Source: Betaproteobacteria bacterium GR16-43 (GTDB lineage Bacteria; Pseudomonadota; Gammaproteobacteria; Burkholderiales; Usitatibacteraceae). From it: DNA of 64,000 bases. The stretch spans positions 186,001 through 250,000 of the forward strand of contig CP019169.1 of assembly GCA_001953215.1 (NCBI GenBank), given 5' to 3'. Of the stretch, positions 33,832 to 41,140 are shown one piece after another. The translations under genes were made by a program, and so were the position numbers. The notes below the pieces were generated by a model, which was not told the DNA's origin, did no database searches, and saw nothing but the letters and a program-made list of their open reading frames with translations. Each line of letters opens with the position of its first letter. The stretch's first letter is position 1.

Positions 33832-33854
33832 CTTGACGCTACGTGAGAGTCAAG
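33832..33854 (-). promoter_or_regulatory. Candidate MerR operator of the GST-merR operon
   Basis: A 23-bp inverted repeat with arms CTTGACGCT and AGAGTCAAG around ACGTG, 8 of 9 positions paired, 40 bp above the GST start. On the minus strand the outer arm reads TTGACT, a -35-like hexamer. MerR proteins bind such dyads between -35 and -10 boxes. The matching -10 box is not clear. Confidence 0.55.
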
Positions 33855-33877
33855 GGGGTCGGATACACTTTTCGGCC

Positions 33878-34765
33878 ATGCCCCTTCGCCCGCTCTTCCT
33901 GCTCGCCGCCCTCCTCCTCGCGCCTGCCCTGAACGCGCAGGTGCTGAGCTTCTCGTTCGACGACGGCTTCGACCCCCGCGTGCAACCCGAGGCGGCGGAG
34001 TGGAACGCGCGGATCCTTCGCGCCCTGGAAGCCGAAGGGATCAAGGCCGCCCTCTTTCCCGCGGGCCGATTCGTCGACTCGATCGAAGGCCTGGCACTCG
34101 TGCGCGCCTGGGGCGAGGCCGGCCACACGATCGGCAACCACACGGATTCGCACACGGACATCGACACGCTCACGCTCGACGCTTTCCTCGCGGACGTCGA
34201 GCGCGGCGACCGGCTCTTCCGCGCGATGCCGCGATTCAAGCCGCGGCTGCGATTCCCCTATCTCCGCGAAGGCGCCACGGCCGACCAGCGGGACGGCGTG
34301 CGGGCCTGGCTCGCGCGGAACGGCTATGCGCCGGCGCCGATCAGCATCATGACGGGTGATGGCTACTACTCGCAGCGCCTGGTCGAGGGATTGCGCGCGC
34401 AGCCCGGCCGGGACACCGAGCCGTTCCGCCGCGCCTACGTGAAGCACATCGTCGAGCGCGCCGCGCATGCCGAGCGCCTCGCGCGCGACACGCTCGGCCG
34501 CAGCCCTGCGCACGTGATGCTGCTGCACACCAACCGCGCCAACGCGATGTACCTGCCCGACGTGATCGCCGCATTGCGCGCGCAGGGCTGGAAGTTCGTC
34601 GACGCGGACACGGCCTTCGCCGATCCGCTCTACCGCATGACGTCGAAGGGATTGCCCGCGGGCAGCAACATCGTCGTGGAACTCGCGAGGGACGCGGGAC
34701 GCACGCCGCCGCGCCCGCCCGAAGACGACTACGGCAAGGCCACGCTCGACGCGCTGGGGTACTAG
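33878..34765 (+). CDS. Secreted polysaccharide deacetylase, paralogue 2
   Basis: A 295-residue protein with a signal peptide (MPLRPLFLLAALLLAPALNA). The NodB domain is colinear with paralogue 1: FSFDDGFD, NHTDSHTD, LRFPYLREG, VMLLHTN and the shared end ALGY. The two proteins are alike along their entire length, so this is a gene duplication with the GST-merR pair inserted between. TACACT ends 8 nt before the ATG with no SD. The stop overlaps that of metY tail to tail by 4 bp. Confidence 0.88.
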   Translation: MPLRPLFLLAALLLAPALNAQVLSFSFDDGFDPRVQPEAAEWNARILRALEAEGIKAALFPAGRFVDSIEGLALVRAWGEAGHTIGNHTDSHTDIDTLTLDAFLADVERGDRLFRAMPRFKPRLRFPYLREGATADQRDGVRAWLARNGYAPAPISIMTGDGYYSQRLVEGLRAQPGRDTEPFRRAYVKHIVERAAHAERLARDTLGRSPAHVMLLHTNRANAMYLPDVIAALRAQGWKFVDADTAFADPLYRMTSKGLPAGSNIVVELARDAGRTPPRPPEDDYGKATLDALGY

Positions 34766-36042
34766 GCGCCGGAGAGGGCCTGGTCGAGGTCCCAGAGGAT
34801 GTCGTCGAGCGTCTCGAGGCCGATCGACAATCGCACCATGTCCTTCGGCACCCCGGCCTTCGCGAGATCCTCTTCCGCGAGCTGGCGGTGCGTGGTGGAT
34901 GCCGGATGGATCACCAGCGACTTCGCGTCGCCGATGTTGGCGAGGTGGCTCACGAACTGCAGGCCGCCGATGAACTTCACGGCCGCTTCGTAACCGCCCT
35001 TGATCCCGAAGGAGAGCAGCGAGCCCGCGCCCCTGGGCATGTAGCGCTTCGCGAGCGCGTGGTACGGGTTGTCCGCGAGGCCGGGATAGTTCACCCACGC
35101 CACCTTGGCGTGCTGCCGCAGGAAGTCCGCCACGCCCTTCGCGTTGGCCACGTGCCGGTCCATGCGCACCGGCAGCGTCTCCAGGCCCTGCAGCAGCATC
35201 CACGCATTGAACGGCGCGATCGTCGGTCCGAACACGCGCAGCACTTCCATGCGCGCCTTCATGGTGAAGCCGAAGTCGCCGAAGGTCTCGTAGAAGCGCA
35301 CGCCGTGGTAGCCCGCCGAAGGTTCCGTCATCGACGGGAACTTGCCGTTGTCCCACGGGAACTTGCCCGACTCCACCACGACGCCGCCCATCGTGGTGCC
35401 ATGGCCGCCGATGAACTTCGTGGCCGAATGCACGACGATGTCGGCGCCATGCTGCAGCGGCCGGCACAGGTACGGCGAGGCCGCGGTGTTGTCCACGACG
35501 AACGGCACGCCCGCCTCGCGCGCGATCTTGCCGACCGCCTCGAGGTCCACGATGTTGATGGCCGGGTTGCCCAGCGTCTCCGAGAAGATCGCCTTGGTGT
35601 TGGGCTTCAAGGCCTTGCGGAAATTCTCCGGGTCGTCCGGATCGACGAGCGTGGCGGTGATGCCCAGCTTCGGCAGGTTCACGTTGAACATCGTGAGCGT
35701 GCCGCCGTAGAGCTTCGAGGACGACACGATGTGGTCGCCCGCCTGCGCGAGGTTCAGGAACGCCACCATCTCCGCGGCCTGGCCCGAAGCCGTGGCCACG
35801 GCGGCGCGCCCGCCTTCGAGCGCCGCCATGCGCTCCTCGAACACCGCGGTCGTGGGATTCGACAGGCGCGTGTAGACGTTGCCGAACGTCTGCAGGTTGA
35901 ACAGGCTCGCGGCGTGGTCGGGGCTGTCGAAGACGTACGACGTGGTCTGGTACAGGGGCACCGCGCGCGAACCGGTTTCCCGGTCGGGAATCTGGCCCGC
36001 GTGGAGGCACAACGTGTCGAAACCGAATTTCCTGTCAGCCAT
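34762..36042 (-). CDS. metY: O-acetylhomoserine aminocarboxypropyltransferase
   Basis: A 426-residue PLP enzyme of the Cys/Met metabolism family. It makes homocysteine from O-acetylhomoserine and sulfide. PLP lysine is K209 in HSATKFIGGHGTTMGG. The N-terminus (FGFDTLCLHAGQIPDRETGSRAVPLYQTTSYVF) and an inserted segment after the lysine favour MetY over MetB/MetC/MetZ. Length normal. The promoter region upstream is occupied by a MITE-like element of family A (36063). Confidence 0.9.
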   Translation of the reverse strand: MADRKFGFDTLCLHAGQIPDRETGSRAVPLYQTTSYVFDSPDHAASLFNLQTFGNVYTRLSNPTTAVFEERMAALEGGRAAVATASGQAAEMVAFLNLAQAGDHIVSSSKLYGGTLTMFNVNLPKLGITATLVDPDDPENFRKALKPNTKAIFSETLGNPAINIVDLEAVGKIAREAGVPFVVDNTAASPYLCRPLQHGADIVVHSATKFIGGHGTTMGGVVVESGKFPWDNGKFPSMTEPSAGYHGVRFYETFGDFGFTMKARMEVLRVFGPTIAPFNAWMLLQGLETLPVRMDRHVANAKGVADFLRQHAKVAWVNYPGLADNPYHALAKRYMPRGAGSLLSFGIKGGYEAAVKFIGGLQFVSHLANIGDAKSLVIHPASTTHRQLAEEDLAKAGVPKDMVRLSIGLETLDDILWDLDQALSGA

Positions 36043-36062
36043 TCTCTGCTCTTGAAAAAACT

Positions 36063-36186
36063 AAGGCGTCCTCCGCAGATAAACGCGGATAAACGCCGAT
36101 GATCGCGAAGAACAAAGACCCTTGGGGTCAAAGCCCTTACTGCCTTTCATCTGCGTTTATCCGTGTTTATCTGCGGAGGACGCCTT
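36063..36186. mobile_element. MITE-like inverted-repeat element, family A copy 2
   Basis: A 124-bp palindromic insert between metY and the SPFH gene. Ends AAGGCGTCCTCCGCAG and CTGCGGAGGACGCCTT are perfectly paired over 22 bp including GATAAAC. Each arm continues with further GATAAACGC units. The centre CAAAGACCCTTGGGGT resembles that of copy 1 at 22081. It codes for nothing and probably holds the metY upstream region. Confidence 0.82.
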
Positions 36187-36196
36187 GGTTAGTTGA

Positions 36197-37186
36197 CTAC
36201 TTCGCGCCAGCGATCTTCGCGCGATCCATCACCGTCATCGCGGACGCGACGATGCCCGAGACGTCGGAGACGTTCTGCGGAATGATCAGCGTGTTCCCCG
36301 CCTTCGCGAGGTTCGAGAACGCCTCGATGTAGAGCTGCGCCACTTTCAGGTTCGCCGCGTTGAGACCCCCGGCGGATTCCAGCGCCGCCGCGACCACGCG
36401 CACCGCCGAAGCATTGGCTTCGGCCACGAGCGTGAGCGCCTGCGCCTCGCCCTGCGCCTTGTTGATCTGCGAGACCTTGTCGCCCTCGGACTGCAGCACC
36501 TTGGCCTGCTTGGCGCCGTCGGCGATGTTGATCTCCTGCTGGCGCTGGCCTTCGGACTTCGCGATCAGCGCGCGCTTCTCGCGCTCGGCGGTGATCTGCG
36601 CCTGCATCGAGCGCAGGATCGCTTCCGGAGGCGTCAGGCTCTTGATCTCGTAGCGCAGCACCTTGATGCCCCAGGTGCGGCCGGCTTCGTCGAGAACGCT
36701 CACGACGCGATGGTTGATCTCGTCGCGGCTCTCGAAGCTCTTGTCCATCTCCATCTTGCCGACTTCACTGCGCAGCGCCGTCTGGGCGAGCTGCGATATG
36801 GCGAGCACGTAGTCCGAGGAACCGTACGACGCGAGCTTCGGGTCCTGCACCTGGTAGTAGATGATCCCGTCGACGGCGAGCTGGGTATTGTCCTTGGTGA
36901 TGCAGACCTGCTCGGGGATGTCGAGGGGCACTTCCTTCAGCGAGTGGCGGTAGGCCACGCGGTCGACGAAGGGCACGATCACGTTCAGGCCCGGCGGCAG
37001 CGTCGCGTGGAACTTGCCGAGGCGTTCGACCACCCAGGCCTGCTGCTGCGGCACGACGCGCACGCCCTCGATGACCAACACGATGATCATGGTGACGAGG
37101 AACGTGGCGATCGTGAGCAGCGCGTTGTGCGTGAGCACCCCGGCGACGATCGTGAGGATGAGTGCAATGAGCATTTTCCAGAACAT
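36197..37186 (-). CDS. qmcA: SPFH/stomatin-like membrane protein (QmcA-type)
   Basis: A 329-residue SPFH/band 7 protein. Two hydrophobic stretches at the N-terminus (about 5-40) anchor it. Then comes the SPFH domain (VVPQQQAWVVERLGKFHATLPPGLNVIVPFVDRV to ILRSMQAQITAERE) and a long coiled coil (EKRALIAKSEGQRQQEINIADGAKQAKVLQSEGDKVSQINKAQGEAQALTLVAEA). Such proteins form membrane microdomain scaffolds with FtsH-type proteases. It follows the NfeD gene by 39 bp, the usual pairing. Confidence 0.9.
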   Translation of the reverse strand: MFWKMLIALILTIVAGVLTHNALLTIATFLVTMIIVLVIEGVRVVPQQQAWVVERLGKFHATLPPGLNVIVPFVDRVAYRHSLKEVPLDIPEQVCITKDNTQLAVDGIIYYQVQDPKLASYGSSDYVLAISQLAQTALRSEVGKMEMDKSFESRDEINHRVVSVLDEAGRTWGIKVLRYEIKSLTPPEAILRSMQAQITAEREKRALIAKSEGQRQQEINIADGAKQAKVLQSEGDKVSQINKAQGEAQALTLVAEANASAVRVVAAALESAGGLNAANLKVAQLYIEAFSNLAKAGNTLIIPQNVSDVSGIVASAMTVMDRAKIAGAK

Positions 37187-37225
37187 GGAGCCTCCCTTTA
37201 TTGTTTGTCGGTCTCGTGCGTTCGC

Positions 37226-37666
37226 TCAGGCCGCGGGCGGCGTGGACACCACCCGCAGCGTGTTGCCTTCCTGTCCTTCGATGTAGAGCGTGGCTCCCAT
37301 CGCCGGCGCGGGCCCGCCGCCGACGACTTTCGCGTTCCAGCTCGTGCCCCGGTAGCGCACGCGCACGAGGCGCGTGGCTTCATCGACCCAGCTCTCGAGC
37401 ACGGCGGGCTGCCCGCGGTCGAGGAAGTTCGAGTCGTTCGCGCTGCCCGACTTGTTGCGCGAGCCCCAGTGGTGGACGGCGAAGACGCCGGCGATCGCGA
37501 CCACGCTCGCGACGACCGCCTGCACGAGCACGTTGCCGCCGAAGTACGCGGCGGCGGCGCCCGCGAAGGCTCCCACGCCCAGCACCAGCAGGTAGAACGT
37601 GCCGGTGGCGAGCTCGACGGTCACGAGCACGAACCCCACGACGACCCAGGCAAGCCAAAATTCCAT
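37226..37666 (-). CDS. NfeD-family membrane protein
   Basis: A 146-residue protein with two or three N-terminal membrane helices (residues 5-65) and a C-terminal OB-fold NfeD domain (LDRGQPAVLESWVDEATRLVRVRYRGTSWNAKVVGGGPAPAMGATLYIEGQEGNTLRVV). NfeD proteins work with SPFH/stomatin partners, as encoded next door. Length is that of the short NfeD1b class lacking the protease. Confidence 0.88.
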   Translation of the reverse strand: MEFWLAWVVVGFVLVTVELATGTFYLLVLGVGAFAGAAAAYFGGNVLVQAVVASVVAIAGVFAVHHWGSRNKSGSANDSNFLDRGQPAVLESWVDEATRLVRVRYRGTSWNAKVVGGGPAPAMGATLYIEGQEGNTLRVVSTPPAA

Positions 37667-37688
37667 GGTTCCCTCCGTTTCGAGACTG

Positions 37689-38147
37689 CTAGACAGGCCG
37701 CTTGGCGGAAATCACGCCGGTATCGACGCCGGCCCAACCCAGGCCTCCGAAGAGCCGTGCATGTTCGATCTTCACGCAGCGATTCTCCACGACCTCGAGG
37801 CCCGCGGCCTCCGCCAGCCGACGAGCCGCCGGATTTTCGACACCAAGCTGCATCCAGAGGACATGAGCGCCGATGGCGATCGCGTCCTCGGCGAGCGCCG
37901 GGATCTCGGCACCCTTGCGAAAACAGTCCACGAGGTCCACGGGCTCCGGGATGTCGCGCAGCGAGGCGTAGCACTTCTCGCCCAGGACGCTGTCATACAT
38001 CGGATTGACCGGGATCACGCGATAGCCGTGCTCCTGCATGTACTTCGCGGCGAAGAAGCTCGGGCGGTACCAGTTGGCCGAAAGGCCCACCACCGCCAGG
38101 GTGCGGCAGTCGCGGAGGATCCTGCGCAGCTTGGTGATGTCGTCCAC
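37689..38147 (-). CDS. CoA-binding domain protein (YccU-like)
   Basis: A 152-residue Rossmann-fold protein of the CoA-binding family. The motif LAVVGLSANWYRPSFFAAKYMQEHGYRVIPVNP binds the nucleotide, and SLRDIPEPVDLVDCFRK and LGVENPAARRLAEAAGLEVVENRCVKIEH follow. Function unknown beyond CoA binding. Start is GTG with GAGG seven bases upstream, which leaves room for the divergent gene at 38197. A longer frame beginning at an ATG at 38198 would overlap the other gene's start codon. Confidence 0.85.
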   Translation of the reverse strand: MDDITKLRRILRDCRTLAVVGLSANWYRPSFFAAKYMQEHGYRVIPVNPMYDSVLGEKCYASLRDIPEPVDLVDCFRKGAEIPALAEDAIAIGAHVLWMQLGVENPAARRLAEAAGLEVVENRCVKIEHARLFGGLGWAGVDTGVISAKRPV

Positions 38148-38196
38148 GGGACGGCCTCGCGCGTTAAGAGATGTAGATTCTACAGAGTCCGAGACC

Positions 38197-39918
38197 ATGC
38201 CCCTGCGACCCCTCCTGGCCGTCCTCCTCGCCGCCGCCGCGCTCACGGCCGGTGCCGCCAACCACGTCCTCAGCGTGCAACCGGTCGCGACCGCAGGCCC
38301 GTGGCCGGTGGCGTGCACCAACGTCGAGCAGGATCCGGCGCTCATTGCCCAATACGGCGGAACGCCCCCGCAGGATTTCTGGGAGGGGAAGCCCGCCAAC
38401 GGGCAGCTGCGCTACATGACGCAGATCCTCCGCAATCCCGGCACCACGCAGCGCGTCAACGTCGCCGTCCCGGCCGATTCGCGCCTCTACCCGCAATTCA
38501 ACGGGCAGGTCGTGGAGCACGTGGCCATCACGTGCTTCCCCACGACCTCCACCAACAACGACCCGGGCTACGCACTCCCGCAGACCGGCACCGTGATCCC
38601 ACACATGCAACCCGCCGGCACGGCGCCCAAGGTGCTCGGCACGCGCCTGCCGCTCATCCTCTTCTCCCACGGCCTCTCCGGCAGCCCCATCAGCCCGGGC
38701 CATCTCGAAGCGCTCGTGGCGCTCGCCTCGCAGGGCTACGTGGTCTCCGGCGTGTTCCATGGCGACGCGCGTTTCTCCCGCGTGCGCCTCGAGGACCTGG
38801 GCGACCTCGCCTTCCTGCTCCTGCGCTTCGACGAATTCGCGGAAATGGAACTGATGCGCCCGCTTTCGCTGAAGGCACTCACGGATGTGTTGCTGAACGA
38901 TCCCGTACTCTCCGGCGCGATCGACGCGAATCGCATCGGCGCGTTCGGGGCCAGCCTCGGCGGGCAGGCCGTGCTGAACCTCGCCGGCGCCAAGCTCACC
39001 ACGAGCGTCGGCCTCGCGTGCCGCGAGACCGCGCGCGATCCGCGCGTGAAAGCCGTCGTGGGCTACGTGCCCTACGCCGGACAAAGCTTCCTGCCGTCGT
39101 TCTGCAACGACCAATCCGGCATGGACACGGTGAGCGTTCCCTTCCTCGGCATGGGCGGCACGCGCGACACCACCGCGCCCATCGGCATGACGCGCCAGGC
39201 CGTGAACCGCATTCCCGCTTCGCACTACCTGGTCGAGATGGACATCCCGCACGAGTTCCGCGCCGAGTACGCCGGGGAACTCCTCACGTGGAGCACGACG
39301 TTCTTCAATGCCTACCTGCACGTGGAGAGCGATTCCGGCGCCATGGGTCGGCTGATCATGATGAATTCGATCGCGGGTGGCGCGACGGATGCGCTCACCA
39401 TCGACTTCCACGTTCCCTTCGCCGCCACGCTGGGCGATGCGCCCGTCATCGAGTACTACCACCCGAAGCTGAACCACTTCTTCATGACGATCGACTCGGG
39501 CGAGATCCCGTTCCTCGTGAACGACGGCTGGCTCGCCACGGGCCATTCGTTCAAGGGTTGGCGCCTTCCGCCCGCGAATCCGGCCTTCGCCGCCGCGCCC
39601 GTGTGCCGCTTCTACGGGGGCTACACCGGCGGGCCCAATTCGCACTTCTACACGGCGGAGCCGGACGAGTGCATCGGGCTGCAGCGGCCCGAAACGAAAT
39701 GGACCCTCGAGTCGGTCGACTTCTACATCAAGCGCGTCACGCGCGACCAGTTTGGCCTCACCTGTCCCTTCGGCTACCTCGCCGTGAATCGCGCGTACAA
39801 CAACGGCTTCCCGCGCAACGACAGCAACCATCGCTACACCACGAGCGATTCCACGTGGCGCGACCTGGCCCGCATGGGCTGGGCTCTCGAAGGCGCGGTG
39901 ATGTGCTCGCTGCCGTGA
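38197..39918 (+). CDS. Secreted alpha/beta hydrolase (PAF-acetylhydrolase-like) with DUF5648 tail
   Basis: A 573-residue protein with a signal peptide (MPLRPLLAVLLAAAALTAGA). The hydrolase core has the oxyanion segment LPLILFSHGLSGSP, the nucleophile IGAFGASLGGQAVLNLAG and later acidic and His regions; the layout resembles plasma PAF-acetylhydrolase-like esterases. From about residue 405 follows a DUF5648-type domain (VIEYYHPKLNHFFMTIDSGEI, GPNSHFYTAEPDECI, NSNHRYTTSD), a repeat found on bacterial secreted enzymes and thought to bind surface or carbohydrate. Substrate unknown. Confidence 0.78.
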   Translation: MPLRPLLAVLLAAAALTAGAANHVLSVQPVATAGPWPVACTNVEQDPALIAQYGGTPPQDFWEGKPANGQLRYMTQILRNPGTTQRVNVAVPADSRLYPQFNGQVVEHVAITCFPTTSTNNDPGYALPQTGTVIPHMQPAGTAPKVLGTRLPLILFSHGLSGSPISPGHLEALVALASQGYVVSGVFHGDARFSRVRLEDLGDLAFLLLRFDEFAEMELMRPLSLKALTDVLLNDPVLSGAIDANRIGAFGASLGGQAVLNLAGAKLTTSVGLACRETARDPRVKAVVGYVPYAGQSFLPSFCNDQSGMDTVSVPFLGMGGTRDTTAPIGMTRQAVNRIPASHYLVEMDIPHEFRAEYAGELLTWSTTFFNAYLHVESDSGAMGRLIMMNSIAGGATDALTIDFHVPFAATLGDAPVIEYYHPKLNHFFMTIDSGEIPFLVNDGWLATGHSFKGWRLPPANPAFAAAPVCRFYGGYTGGPNSHFYTAEPDECIGLQRPETKWTLESVDFYIKRVTRDQFGLTCPFGYLAVNRAYNNGFPRNDSNHRYTTSDSTWRDLARMGWALEGAVMCSLP

Positions 39919-39930
39919 TTCGGTAGAGTC

Positions 39931-39959
39931 GGGGTTTCCTTTCAACCTTCGGAGACCCC
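39931..39959 (+). other. Hairpin covering the ribosome-binding site of the lipoprotein gene
   Basis: GGGGTTTCC (39931) and GGAGACCCC (39951) pair at 8 of 9 positions across an 11-nt loop. The GGAG of the right arm is the SD site of the gene starting at 39963, so the stem could shut off translation. The stem is short and the evidence weak. Confidence 0.3.
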
Positions 39960-39962
39960 GAA

Positions 39963-40196
39963 ATGCGCTTTGCCCTTGTCGCCCTGTTGTCCGCCGCCAC
40001 CCTGTCCGCCGGATGCGCCAGCGCTCCCGCCACCTCGGACGAGCCTCGCGATGAGGTGGTCTACCAGACGGGCAGCAACCTCCCGAAGAAGTACCGGGAC
40101 CCCGCGCAGACCACGGTCGACAAGGATCGCGCGATGGAACGTTCCACGTACGAGACCAACGAGCAACTGCGCTCGAGCCTGAAGATCCCGAAGTAG
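39963..40196 (+). CDS. Small lipoprotein
   Basis: A 77-residue protein with a lipoprotein signal peptide ending in the lipobox LSAGC (Cys 18). The mature part is only about 60 residues, charged and with no recognised domain. GGAG lies 8 nt upstream. Probably inner leaflet of the outer membrane (no Asp at +2). Function not known. Confidence 0.75.
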   Translation: MRFALVALLSAATLSAGCASAPATSDEPRDEVVYQTGSNLPKKYRDPAQTTVDKDRAMERSTYETNEQLRSSLKIPK

Positions 40197-40233
40197 GGTT
40201 GGTTTCGGACGGCGCCGCCCCCATTTTCGGGCG

Positions 40234-41121
40234 ATGAATCCCAAAAAAGTCCTTGGCGTCCACGCGGCCTCCCCGCCCCATTGGGTGGGGGACGGCTTCC
40301 CCGTCCGCTCGGTGTTCTCCTATGACGGCCTCGGCCAGAAGCTGAGCCCGTTCCTGCTGCTCGACTACGCGGCGCCGGCGAATTTCCCGCCAGGTACCCG
40401 CCCGCGTGGCGTGGGCCAGCATCCGCACCGCGGCTTCGAGACCGTGACCATCGTCTACCAGGGCGAAGTCGACCATCGCGATTCCACCGGCGCCGGCGGT
40501 CACATCGGCCCGGGCGACGTGCAGTGGATGACGGCCGCTTCCGGGCTGATCCACGAGGAATTCCACTCGCAAGCCTTCACGAAGAGCGGCGGCACGATGG
40601 AGATGGCGCAGCTCTGGGTGAACCTCCCGGCGCGCGACAAGATGACGAAGCCCGGCTACCAGGCGATCGTCGCGAAGGACATTCCTTCGGTCGATCTCCC
40701 GGGCGGAGCGGGGCGGGTGCGCGTCATCGCGGGCGAGTACGCGGGAAATCGCGGCCCCGCGCACACGCACACGCCCATGAACGTGTGGGATGTGCGGCTC
40801 GGCAAGGACGCGAAGGCGGAGCTCGAGCTTCCCGAAGGGCACACGCTCGCGATCGTCGTGCTGCGCGGCACCCTGCTCGTGAATGGCGAAGTCGTGCGCG
40901 AGTCGCACCTGGCGATGCTGGACCGCTCGGGCACCACGCTCACGCTGGAAGCCATCTCGGACGCCACGTTCCTGTTGCTCGGCGGCGAGCCGATCGACGA
41001 GCCCATCGTGGGCTACGGCCCCTTCGTGATGAACAGCACCGCGGAGATCCAGCAGGCGATCGACGACTTCAACAACGGGCGCTTCGGGAAGATGGACTTA
41101 GGTCACGTAGCGGTGACCTAG
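40234..41121 (+). CDS. Pirin family protein
   Basis: A 295-residue bicupin. The metal ligands are visible as HPHRGFETVTIVYQGEVDHRDSTG (His, His) and GLIHEEFHS (His and Glu). The pirin-type start DGFPVRSVFSYDGLGQKLSPFLLLDYA and the PFVMNSTAEIQQAIDDFNNGRFG end are complete. Pirins are iron cupins with quercetinase or redox-sensing roles; the partner here is unknown. It is the last high-GC gene before the lower-GC islet. Confidence 0.9.
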   Translation: MNPKKVLGVHAASPPHWVGDGFPVRSVFSYDGLGQKLSPFLLLDYAAPANFPPGTRPRGVGQHPHRGFETVTIVYQGEVDHRDSTGAGGHIGPGDVQWMTAASGLIHEEFHSQAFTKSGGTMEMAQLWVNLPARDKMTKPGYQAIVAKDIPSVDLPGGAGRVRVIAGEYAGNRGPAHTHTPMNVWDVRLGKDAKAELELPEGHTLAIVVLRGTLLVNGEVVRESHLAMLDRSGTTLTLEAISDATFLLLGGEPIDEPIVGYGPFVMNSTAEIQQAIDDFNNGRFGKMDLGHVAVT

Positions 41122-41140
41122 CGTGAGTGTAACTGCTCGA

